From Verrucomicrobiia bacterium (GTDB taxonomy: Bacteria > Verrucomicrobiota > Verrucomicrobiia > Limisphaerales > JAUIHU01), in NCBI GenBank assembly GCA_030432175.1, contig JAUIHU010000162.1:1-8545 (forward strand): 8,545 bases of DNA, given 5' to 3'. A model generated the notes under the pieces. The model made no database searches, was not told the DNA's origin, and was given only the letters and a program-made list of their open reading frames with translations. Positions 1-5,697 of the stretch are shown here, one piece after another. The stretch's first letter is position 1. Every line of letters begins with the position of its first letter. Both the position numbers and the translations under genes were made by a program.

Positions 1-62
1 TTTTTGCGCAGCACGGCGCGAGCCCGCTCCAGATTGATTTCGCGTAATACTTCGACATCCAT
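1..62 (-). CDS. 5' end of an unidentified gene running off the left edge
   Basis: An ATG at 62-60 opens a frame that stays open for 20 codons to the window edge. It begins MDVEVLREIN and continues with a charged sequence (ERARAVLRK) that would form an amphipathic helix. The start is supported by a GAGGG Shine-Dalgarno-like sequence 10 bases upstream and a sigma70-like promoter just before it. The alternative ATG at 58-56, in another frame, gives a less protein-like sequence (MSKYYAKSIW). The gene follows the UbiA-like gene on the same strand after 111 bases and probably has its own promoter. Too little is present to name a family. That a gene starts here is moderately likely; its function is unknown. 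Confidence 0.5.
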   Translation of the reverse strand, partial: MDVEVLREINLERARAVLRK

Positions 63-72
63 AATAACAACG

Positions 73-77
73 CCCTC
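73..77 (-). promoter_or_regulatory. Shine-Dalgarno-like site of the left-edge gene
   Basis: The minus strand reads GAGGG, with 10 bases between it and the ATG at 62. The spacing is slightly long but usable. It is the only clear purine-rich ribosome binding site I found in the window, and it decides in favour of the ATG at 62 over the one at 58. Confidence 0.45.
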
Positions 78-81
78 AGCT

Positions 82-110
82 GATATAGGCTTTCGCGGCG
101 AAGTGTACAA
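82..110 (-). promoter_or_regulatory. Candidate sigma70-type promoter of the left-edge gene
   Basis: On the minus strand TTGTAC (110-105) and TATATC (87-82) are separated by exactly 17 bases. The likely transcription start, about 7 bases further, would give a leader of roughly 15 bases that still includes the GAGGG site. A perfect TTGACA lies further upstream (147-142) but has no -10 partner at 16-18 bases. The call is by eye. Confidence 0.4.
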
Positions 111-142
111 GCAAAAAAACGCGAAATCGCTAACATTGTTTT

Positions 143-158
143 GTCAAAATTCTTTGAC
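143..158. repeat. Inverted repeat GTCAAA-N4-TTTGAC
   Basis: There is a perfect 6-base inverted repeat with a 4-base centre, 15 bases after the stop codon of the UbiA-like gene and about 33 bases upstream of the candidate -35 box of the left-edge gene. It could be a regulator binding site or a small 3' hairpin of the UbiA-like transcript. No run of U follows it on the minus strand, so it is not a standard terminator. An unbroken run of eight C (161-168, G on the minus strand) lies beside it. Confidence 0.4.
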
Positions 159-173
159 TGCCCCCCCCTGGGT

Positions 174-1031
174 TCAAAATATCCATGCGGACATCAAGGC
201 TACATCTGCCAGGGCTCTTCTTGAATCAAGTGGGATTTGGTTTCTAAAAAAGTGTAGAGTCTGAAGTCCAGTGGCTGAGATGGCGAAGGCGAATAGTATG
301 CGGCTGGGGACCTGGTATTTTTCAGGAAGTCCCCAGTGAATGCCTGCCAGGGTTATCAGTATTACAGGGCCGATCCAACGTACGATTTTGGATCCATGGG
401 GTTGCAAAGTAAAATAGCCTGACTGGTTTTGGCGCTGGTCTGTGGATTGGTCCCAACTGGCGATCAGGGCGCAGTTCTGGAAGTAGACTGTCGCCAATAG
501 AGCGCCGCAAAGCGCGGTTGAGAAGGGAGCTAGCAGGAGTGGTCGCCATCCAAGCGGCACAATGGCCGCTCCGGCAAGAATCAAGCTGACGGAGAATTCC
601 TTGATTGGCGCTTTTTGACGGAGCGTTTGCGCTTTGGGGGTGGATGCAATGTATCGGAAATAAAGAATGGCAATCGTTAACAGCGCCACTGCCATCCAAA
701 AGATTTCAAAAGGAAAACTCACTAATCCGAACGCCGCTGAGGCCGCAGCTAAACCGAGTCCGGCCTGAATCAGCGCTCCCGAGTAACGCCGGGCAAATCG
801 ATGACGCACGGTAATCAGGCTGTTTTCTGGAATGCGTTGCGCGTCCAACCACCGGTCCAGAATGTATCCGGACCATATCCCGAGAAAGATCGAAGCGCAG
901 GCCCCAGGATCCACCTGAGTATTATAATGAGCGCTGAAAAGCAGCGTCCAACCCAGGATCACCAAGGGCGCGTCCAATCCCAGGACGTTTGGCCATTGAC
1001 TCCAGGGGATGGGACGCTGCTCCTGTTTCAT
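174..1031 (-). CDS. UbiA-like integral membrane protein (divergent prenyltransferase family)
   Basis: The 285-residue protein is dominated by hydrophobic segments, about eight, for example near residues 22-35, 88-105, 108-127, 147-165, 167-188, 217-232 and 243-260. UbiA-family enzymes transfer prenyl groups to aromatic or other acceptors in the membrane, using two Asp-rich motifs that bind Mg-diphosphate. Here YILDRWLDAQR (56-66) resembles the end of the first motif NDxxDRxxDA: D59 and D63 are kept, but the leading Asn-Asp is replaced by Gly55-Tyr56. A second DxxxD (D194, D198) falls in the loop where family members carry theirs, and a Lys144-Glu145 pair opens a predicted central helix. The C-terminal ADVALM also fits the family. 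It starts at ATG 1031, 9 bases after the gltX stop, so it is probably the second gene of a gltX operon. The acceptor is unknown. Membership is likely, activity uncertain. Confidence 0.6.
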   Translation of the reverse strand: MKQEQRPIPWSQWPNVLGLDAPLVILGWTLLFSAHYNTQVDPGACASIFLGIWSGYILDRWLDAQRIPENSLITVRHRFARRYSGALIQAGLGLAAASAAFGLVSFPFEIFWMAVALLTIAILYFRYIASTPKAQTLRQKAPIKEFSVSLILAGAAIVPLGWRPLLLAPFSTALCGALLATVYFQNCALIASWDQSTDQRQNQSGYFTLQPHGSKIVRWIGPVILITLAGIHWGLPEKYQVPSRILFAFAISATGLQTLHFFRNQIPLDSRRALADVALMSAWIF

Positions 1032-1040
1032 GATTTTCGC

Positions 1041-2396
1041 TCAGCCATCAATCCAGTTCAGCGCCGCATCCAGTCTTTTCAGACATTCTTCTCTGCCCAG
1101 GACGACCATCAACGGGTACAGGTCCGGGCCGGTTTTGGATCCGGTCAGCGCCAGTCGCGTCGGTAACATGACTTTCCCCATCTTGACTCCCAGTTCTTTG
1201 GTCAACGATTTGACACGCGCAGCAAGTTCTCCGGATTCAAATGGATCCTGCTCAGCGATCGCCTGTCGCAGCGCGTTCAGTATCGGTTTCAGGTCCGCAT
1301 TGAAAGTTTGAGTTTTCAGTTCCGGGTCTATCTGAACCGAGTCAACAAAGTAAGCTTGAGCAAATGAATAAATCTCTGAGAAGTTTTTAATCTTTTCGCG
1401 ACAGGTGTCTAAAGCGGATTCGATATATTCACTGGATCGCCCTTCCAGTTGAGCGCCTTGTTTTTCCAGTTCCGGTCGGGCCAGTTCTGCCAATCTGGCG
1501 CTGGACATGGATTTAATATGCTCGGTGTTGGCCCAGTTCAACTTATCGATATCAAATCTCGCAGCGCTTCGAGCAATAGCTGGCAGGTCAAAGAGTTCCA
1601 CAATTTCCTGAGGTGTGAAAATCTCCCGATCCTGTTTAGGGGACCATCCCAACAGCGACAGGTAATTCACCACACCTTCAGGAGAATAAGCGTTATCGAT
1701 GTAAGGCAGCATCGAAGCGCCGTCATCGCGTTTGCTCATCTTGGATCCGTTTGCGTTCAGGATCAGTGGGATGTGCGCAAACTTCGGCGGCTCTACCCCA
1801 AAGGCTTCAAATAGTTTCAGGTGCTTGGGTGTGTTGGACAAATGATCTTCACCGCGAATGACATGTGTGATGCCCATTTCCAGGTCATCAATAACGTTCA
1901 CCAGGTGAAAGACTGGTTTGCCGTCTGAGCGCAATATTACAAAGTCCGGATCCGCCTTTTCGCGGTCCGGCATTTCCCGAACCACATCACCAACGACGAG
2001 ATCCTTCACCGTCACCGGATCCGTCGTCATTCGAAATCTCACCGCTCCTTCTTTCTCGTAAGCCAAGTCCTGACTCAGGAGTTTCTCGACGTATTTCTGA
2101 TAAATGGCAGTGCGCCGGGATTGGAAGTAAGGTCCACGATCTCCCTTGGACGCATACGGATCTTCGGGAGTTGGGGCCGGACCTTCATCCCAGTCCAGTC
2201 CAAGCCAGGACAGACCACGCAGGATCAGTTCCACGGCCTCCTGACTGTTTCTGGCATCATCGGTGTCCTCAATTCGCAGCACAAACTTTCCGCCTGTATG
2301 CCGCGCATACAACCAATTAAACAACGCCGTGCGGGCTCCGCCAATGTGCAGGAATCCGGTTGGGCTGGGAGCAAATCTGACTCGTATGGAACTCAT
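1041..2396 (-). CDS. gltX: Glutamyl-tRNA synthetase (class I, zinc-free form)
   Basis: This enzyme attaches glutamate to tRNA-Glu using ATP in the cytoplasm. The 451-residue protein has the class I signatures: RFAPSPTGFLHIGGARTA near residues 7-24, with the HIGH-type motif HIGG at 17-20, and KMSKR at 219-223. The conserved glutamate-pocket sequence RIEDTD is at 41-46 and GEDHLSNTPKH at 182-192. The C-terminal helical anticodon-binding part runs from about 300 to the end. The Cys-x-Cys...Cys insertion that binds zinc in E. coli GluRS is missing: LAYEKEGAVRFRM (111-123) joins the flanking parts directly, and only two cysteines exist (332, 438). This explains part of its shortness against the usual 470-490 residues. 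The ATG at 2396 starts directly at the catalytic domain; no Shine-Dalgarno sequence precedes it. The UbiA-like gene follows after 9 bases. Nothing shows whether it also charges tRNA-Gln. Confidence 0.97.
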   Translation of the reverse strand: MSSIRVRFAPSPTGFLHIGGARTALFNWLYARHTGGKFVLRIEDTDDARNSQEAVELILRGLSWLGLDWDEGPAPTPEDPYASKGDRGPYFQSRRTAIYQKYVEKLLSQDLAYEKEGAVRFRMTTDPVTVKDLVVGDVVREMPDREKADPDFVILRSDGKPVFHLVNVIDDLEMGITHVIRGEDHLSNTPKHLKLFEAFGVEPPKFAHIPLILNANGSKMSKRDDGASMLPYIDNAYSPEGVVNYLSLLGWSPKQDREIFTPQEIVELFDLPAIARSAARFDIDKLNWANTEHIKSMSSARLAELARPELEKQGAQLEGRSSEYIESALDTCREKIKNFSEIYSFAQAYFVDSVQIDPELKTQTFNADLKPILNALRQAIAEQDPFESGELAARVKSLTKELGVKMGKVMLPTRLALTGSKTGPDLYPLMVVLGREECLKRLDAALNWIDG

Positions 2397-2434
2397 TGAA
2401 TTGTTTTGGATTCTCGATCGTTCGGTCTTGGTAT

Positions 2435-2458
2435 TTGTAAAGGTTAATCAGCTTACAA
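2435..2458. repeat. Inverted repeat TTGTAA-N12-TTACAA upstream of gltX
   Basis: There are perfect 6-base arms at 2435-2440 and 2453-2458 with a 12-base centre, ending 39 bases upstream of the gltX start codon. It could be an operator or a leader hairpin of gltX. No convincing -35/-10 pair could be placed around it. The right arm lies inside a smaller palindrome, GCTTACAAGC (2451-2460). Confidence 0.3.
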
Positions 2459-2467
2459 GCAGTTCAA

Positions 2468-2489
2468 CTATCTCACTATCTCTATCTCA
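2468..2489. repeat. Short tandem repeat of CTATCT(CA)
   Basis: Three head-to-tail copies lie in the 141-base gap between gltX and the ketopantoate reductase gene: CTATCTCA (2468-2475), CTATCT (2476-2481) and CTATCTCA (2482-2489). On the strand of gltX it reads as TGAGATAG copies. It is low-complexity, possibly slippage-prone, with no known role. Confidence 0.55.
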
Positions 2490-2537
2490 CACAGGCTGCT
2501 CCTATTTTGATGAACTCTTCTAATATTTAATCATCAA

Positions 2538-3548
2538 TCAATCTACAATTGTCTGAAGCGCCTGAGTGATTTCATACAATCGTTGTAGTCTCGGCGTTTC
2601 AACTCCGGCTTTCTGTGCGTGCCTCAGGGGTTCACCAAACAAAGCCTCCACTTCCAGAGGACGGCCTTCTTCAAAATCAACCACAGTGGAAGCCCGGTAC
2701 GGTCCCATGATCCCGCGAGTCCGTTCGATTTGTTGATCCGCCAGTCCTGGGTCAATCGGATACCCAATCTGGGTAGCCGTAGCGATGACTTCGTGCATCA
2801 ATTCGCGTGCCAGTTTTTCGCCGAGATCCGACGCCAACAGGACTTCAGTGTTAATGCCTTGTGGTTTGCCGGTTTCGGGGTTGAGTTCAGGTTCATACTG
2901 CTTACGCAAATCTGGTTCTTCAAACGCTTCCAGACCCACCGAGCCCGCAACACCCAATCCATTGAACGGCACATTCCAGACCAGCTTTTCCCAATGAGCT
3001 TGAGCGAGATTCTCGGCTACTTCACACTTGCTTTGAGCTGCGTTAAAAATCGCAGACAAGGTATTCGCGTTTTCTCCAGAGAGGCGGTTATATTCTCCAA
3101 GGACTATTTTTCCATGAGCGATGTGGTGGATCACTCCCGGCTCCAGACGATTGAGGCAGACAAAACAAAGTCCACCATAAATATTTTCTTCCGGGAATAA
3201 TTCAGCCAGAGCTTCTTCGTTTCCTAATCCGTTCTGCAGGGTAAGAATCCAAGTCTTAGGTCCAACCAATGGACGAATCAATCGCTCAAACTGGCTGTTG
3301 GCTGTGGTTTTCAAACCAATGACCACCAGATCGCAGACCCCGATTTCTTCCGGATCTTTTGCTGCGTGCGGGAAAACCCGGAAATCGCCGGACGGACTGA
3401 TGATTTGCACTCCATTATCCCGCACTGCTTCATAATCAGAGCGGAGCAGGAAATGCGTCTGATGTCCGGCCTGCTGCAATCGCGCTCCGTAAAAACTCCC
3501 TAAAGCGCCGCAACCGACCACCCCAATTTTCATCGAACTCGGTTTCAT
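2538..3548 (-). CDS. panE: 2-dehydropantoate 2-reductase family protein (ketopantoate reductase, PanE/ApbA)
   Basis: Family members reduce ketopantoate to pantoate with NADPH in the cytoplasm, a step of pantothenate and coenzyme A synthesis. Numbered from ATG 3533, the Rossmann fold opens with MKIGVVGCGALGSFYGARL, with GxGxxG at 7-12. Residues matching those known from E. coli PanE are present: N101 in LQNG, K183 in WEKLVWN, and S282 and E294 in STVVDFEEGRPLE, with the same 12-residue spacing. An extra charged stretch (about 205-232) lengthens the C-terminal domain. Three starts are possible: ATG 3548 (336 residues, used here), ATG 3533 (331 residues, the best fit to the fold) and TTG 3596 (352 residues, unlikely). 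None has a good Shine-Dalgarno sequence. Many paralogues of this family act on other 2-ketoacids, so the substrate is inferred. It lies alone between HU and gltX, with no other pantothenate gene nearby. Confidence 0.88.
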   Translation of the reverse strand: MKPSSMKIGVVGCGALGSFYGARLQQAGHQTHFLLRSDYEAVRDNGVQIISPSGDFRVFPHAAKDPEEIGVCDLVVIGLKTTANSQFERLIRPLVGPKTWILTLQNGLGNEEALAELFPEENIYGGLCFVCLNRLEPGVIHHIAHGKIVLGEYNRLSGENANTLSAIFNAAQSKCEVAENLAQAHWEKLVWNVPFNGLGVAGSVGLEAFEEPDLRKQYEPELNPETGKPQGINTEVLLASDLGEKLARELMHEVIATATQIGYPIDPGLADQQIERTRGIMGPYRASTVVDFEEGRPLEVEALFGEPLRHAQKAGVETPRLQRLYEITQALQTIVD

Positions 3549-3576
3549 AAAAGGAAAAACGCCTGAGGGTCGCGTT
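3549..3576 (-). terminator. Candidate terminator-like hairpin after the HU gene
   Basis: On the minus strand AACGC (3576-3572) and GCGTT (3562-3558) form a 5-base-pair stem with a 9-base loop, followed by a U-rich stretch TTTCCTTTT reaching the ATG at 3548. It could end the HU transcript, or act as a leader structure of the reductase gene if the true start is ATG 3533. The short stem and large loop make it weak. Confidence 0.3.
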
Positions 3577-3606
3577 GCGCCCACAAGCGTCTGCAAAGAA
3601 ATATTA

Positions 3607-3621
3607 CGATCCGACGGACCG
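3607..3621 (-). terminator. Alternative weak hairpin after the HU gene
   Basis: The minus strand reads CGGTCCGTCGGATCG, a 6-base-pair stem including one G-U pair with a 3-base loop. It is followed by the U-rich TAATATTTCTTT and starts 22 bases past the HU stop codon. The position suits a terminator better than the hairpin at 3549-3576, but the U tract is interrupted. Confidence 0.3.
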
Positions 3622-3642
3622 ATTTCCAGTGAAAAAAATCAA

Positions 3643-3927
3643 TTAGTTACCGAGAACTGCGTCTTTGCAGGCCTTGGAGATACGGAATTTCACGGCCTTA
3701 CCAGCTGGGATTTCCATAGGTTCTCCAGTGGCTGGGTTACGTCCGGTGCGAGCTTTGCGGTCCACGAGCACCAGTTTGCCGATTCCAGGAAGGGTGAAGG
3801 AATCCTTGGCGTTGTCGTAAGCCAGTTGGGTCAATTGATCAAGAATAGCGGTGACATCTTTTTTAGCGACGCCGGTTGCTTCGGAGAGTTCGGTAGTGAT
3901 TTGAGATTTTGTCAGTGGTTTTCCCAT
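3643..3927 (-). CDS. HU-family nucleoid DNA-binding protein
   Basis: HU proteins are small dimeric proteins that bind and bend DNA without strong sequence preference, compact the nucleoid and assist recombination and repair. The 94-residue protein is full length for the family (about 90). It has the N-terminal helical dimerisation half (1-42), the FTLPGIGKLVLVDRKART strand segment (44-61), the signature GRNPATGE (62-69) whose Pro65 inserts into the minor groove, and the closing VKFRISKACKDAV (79-91). The signature and lack of extra domains favour HU over a histone-like fusion; IHF subunits cannot be excluded from one sequence. It starts at ATG 3927 with no Shine-Dalgarno sequence but an A/U-rich leader. 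It stands alone: 250 bases separate it from the DUF1501 gene upstream, and 94 bases from the reductase downstream. Confidence 0.95.
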   Translation of the reverse strand: MGKPLTKSQITTELSEATGVAKKDVTAILDQLTQLAYDNAKDSFTLPGIGKLVLVDRKARTGRNPATGEPMEIPAGKAVKFRISKACKDAVLGN

Positions 3928-3956
3928 AAGTTTATTTTTCTATTATTGGCGATTGA

Positions 3957-3984
3957 ATAATAATTGCTAATAAAACCTTGTCCC
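3957..3984 (-). promoter_or_regulatory. Candidate promoter of the HU gene
   Basis: On the minus strand GGGACA (3984-3979, four of six matches to TTGACA) and TATTAT (3962-3957, five of six matches to TATAAT) are 16 bases apart. This would give a leader of about 23 bases rich in A and U. The rest of the 250-base gap (3928-4177) holds no gene; it contains a palindrome ACAATTGT at 4043-4050 and a hairpin near its far end. Confidence 0.3.
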
Positions 3985-4140
3985 AGACACCAGAAATTTC
4001 GTTCCAGGAGCCCGCTTCAGGAACTTGTCATTGATTCCTCGGACAATTGTTCAACCTTTCTATCCAGGCAATCCATTAAAGTGGGCTGAACGTGATCCGC
4101 AATTAACCTGAATCTCGAATCCCTAGCAAGCGAAAATCGC

Positions 4141-4158
4141 GTAAAATGGCGTTTTTAC
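4141..4158 (-). terminator. Hairpin just downstream of the DUF1501 gene
   Basis: GTAAAA (4141-4146) and TTTTAC (4153-4158) form a perfect 6-base-pair stem with a 6-base loop, 19 bases past the DUF1501 stop. A second small hairpin GCGA-TTT-TCGC (4140-4130 on the minus strand) follows at once. No U run follows on the minus strand, so intrinsic termination is doubtful; the pair may instead protect the 3' end of the mRNA. Confidence 0.3.
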
Positions 4159-4177
4159 AGGGATTTGCGCAGTTGGA

Positions 4178-5602
4178 TCAGGTGAGGATCCCGTGCTGGA
4201 CGTTTCCATGAACATCAGTCAGACGAAAATCTCTACCGGCGTAACGGTAGGTCAAAGCGGTGTGATCCATTCCCAGCAGATGCAGAATCGTAGCGTGAAG
4301 ATCGTGAATATGAGTCCTGTTTTCTACTGCAATCCCGCCCGTTTCGTCGGTAGAACCATATCGGATTCCTCCACGAACCCCGCCTCCGGCCATCCAGACG
4401 GTGAATCCACGGTTGTTATGGCGCCGACCGTCATCGCCCTGTCCATCCGGTGAACGCCCAAATTCTCCTCCCCAGACCACCAATGTGTCCTCCAACATGC
4501 CTCGTTCCTGCAAATCAGTCAGCAGGGCGGAAATGGGTTGATCAATGCCTTCACAGTTGGCCGCCAGTCGTTTGCTGAGATTGTCATGGTGATCCCACCC
4601 ATTGTGATTGATTTGAATAAATCGCACTCCAGCTTCGGCCATCCTTCGCGCCATCAGACATTGAGTTCCGAAATTTCGAGTCGATTTTTCATCCACTCCG
4701 TACCGGGCACGGATGTATTCAGGTTCTTTCTGCAAATCAAAAACCTCCGGAGCGGCAGTTTGCATTCGAAACGCCAACTCGTAGGATTCTATGACCCCTT
4801 CGAGTTCCGGACTTTGCTGCTGCCAGTCCAGTAAGTCACGGTTCATGGACTGGATCAGGTCCAGTTGTCGTCGCTGCGTGGCGCGGTCGAGGCGTTTATT
4901 GCGGATATTGGCCATGGATTCGCCATTGGTTTGTGCCCGAACGCCCTGAAAACTGGCTGGAAGAAATGCTGAACCGTAATTCTGCGCGCCTCCGAGTCGG
5001 TTGTTGGGGTTAATCGTCACGAAACCGGGAAGGCTCTGATTTTCGGTTCCCAGACCGTAAAGGATCCAGGAACCCATACTCGGCCGGACAAAATTAGCGC
5101 TGCCGGTGTGCATCAGAATCGTTGCCTGAGGATGCGCTGGATTGTCGGTGTACATCCCGTTCAGCAGGCATAGTTTATCCGCGTGCCTGGAAAGATTCGG
5201 AAAAACCTCTGAAATCATCAATCCGCTCTGGCCTTGAGGAGTGAACTTGAACTCGGGAGCCAGAAGCCTGGACTTCTTTCCTTTGGCTCCATCATCGCCG
5301 CCATTGTTCATTCCGCCTGCGCGTAAGAGTTCCGGTTTGTAATCAAATGTATCCAGATGACTCGGGCCGCCCTGCATGAACATGAAGATCACCCGCTTGG
5401 CGCGAGGCTGAAAATGTGGCGCTTTAGGAGCCAATGGATTGGTAAATCCATCGGTGTCATTCAGCCCCGACGAAATGCTCGAAGCGCCGGCTGCCTTGGT
5501 TACCGAGGAAGCCAACGCCGAAAATGCAAGATAGCCAAAACCACAAGCAGCAGTCTTTAAGGCGTTCCGGCGAGACAAAGGGGCTGGAGCAATTCGTTTC
5601 AT
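4178..5602 (-). CDS. Tat-exported DUF1501 family protein (sulfatase-like fold)
   Basis: DUF1501 proteins are distant relatives of the alkaline phosphatase/sulfatase superfamily, abundant in Planctomycetota and Verrucomicrobiota; their substrate is not established. From ATG 5602 the protein has 474 residues. A Tat signal is visible: LSRRNALK (9-16), then a hydrophobic stretch to about 37 ending in Ala-rich sequence, so export after folding is expected. Family motifs follow in order: FMFMQGGPSHLDTFDYKP (73-90), NGWDHHDN (334-341), VVWGGEFGRSP (375-385), GRRHNNRGF (392-400) and HIHDLHATILHLLG (431-444). The Asp and His residues in these are candidate metal ligands. The frame extends upstream to a TTG at 5671, but ATG 5602 puts the twin arginines at the usual distance. 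The usual partner, a large DUF1549/DUF1553 protein, is absent on both sides. The nearest gene upstream is the glycosidase, 95 bases away. Confidence 0.92.
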   Translation of the reverse strand: MKRIAPAPLSRRNALKTAACGFGYLAFSALASSVTKAAGASSISSGLNDTDGFTNPLAPKAPHFQPRAKRVIFMFMQGGPSHLDTFDYKPELLRAGGMNNGGDDGAKGKKSRLLAPEFKFTPQGQSGLMISEVFPNLSRHADKLCLLNGMYTDNPAHPQATILMHTGSANFVRPSMGSWILYGLGTENQSLPGFVTINPNNRLGGAQNYGSAFLPASFQGVRAQTNGESMANIRNKRLDRATQRRQLDLIQSMNRDLLDWQQQSPELEGVIESYELAFRMQTAAPEVFDLQKEPEYIRARYGVDEKSTRNFGTQCLMARRMAEAGVRFIQINHNGWDHHDNLSKRLAANCEGIDQPISALLTDLQERGMLEDTLVVWGGEFGRSPDGQGDDGRRHNNRGFTVWMAGGGVRGGIRYGSTDETGGIAVENRTHIHDLHATILHLLGMDHTALTYRYAGRDFRLTDVHGNVQHGILT

Positions 5603-5697
5603 GACAGGCAAAAAGGTGGAACAATAAATAATCGATATCCAAACAAGCTCAGAAAAGCCATCACAAAACAATATGATCCCAATCCCTATTTTAATTT

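Noticed and set aside
112..130. GCGATTTCGC followed by a T run on the minus strand, considered as a terminator of the UbiA-like gene.
   Set aside because: The stem is only three to four base pairs with a very small loop, too weak to call.
142..147. A perfect TTGACA on the minus strand, considered as a -35 box.
   Set aside because: No -10-like hexamer lies 16-18 bases downstream; the pair at 82-110 is better spaced.
4..264. An 86-codon plus-strand frame at the left edge.
   Set aside because: It spans a promoter-like intergenic region and the ends of two minus-strand genes; the translation is low in structure and there is no ribosome site.
2619..3200. A 193-codon plus-strand frame inside the reductase gene.
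   Set aside because: It lies opposite a complete ketopantoate-reductase-like protein with catalytic residues in place, and has no domain of its own.
5521..5545. Cys20 in the DUF1501 signal region, considered as a lipobox cysteine.
   Set aside because: The preceding residues (Thr-Ala-Ala) lack the Leu-type residue at -3, and the cysteine lies at the start, not the end, of the hydrophobic stretch.
5612..5671. A longer DUF1501 start at TTG 5671, adding 23 hydrophobic residues.
   Set aside because: The added residues would put a second hydrophobic stretch before the twin-arginine motif, which is not how Tat signals are built; ATG 5602 fits.
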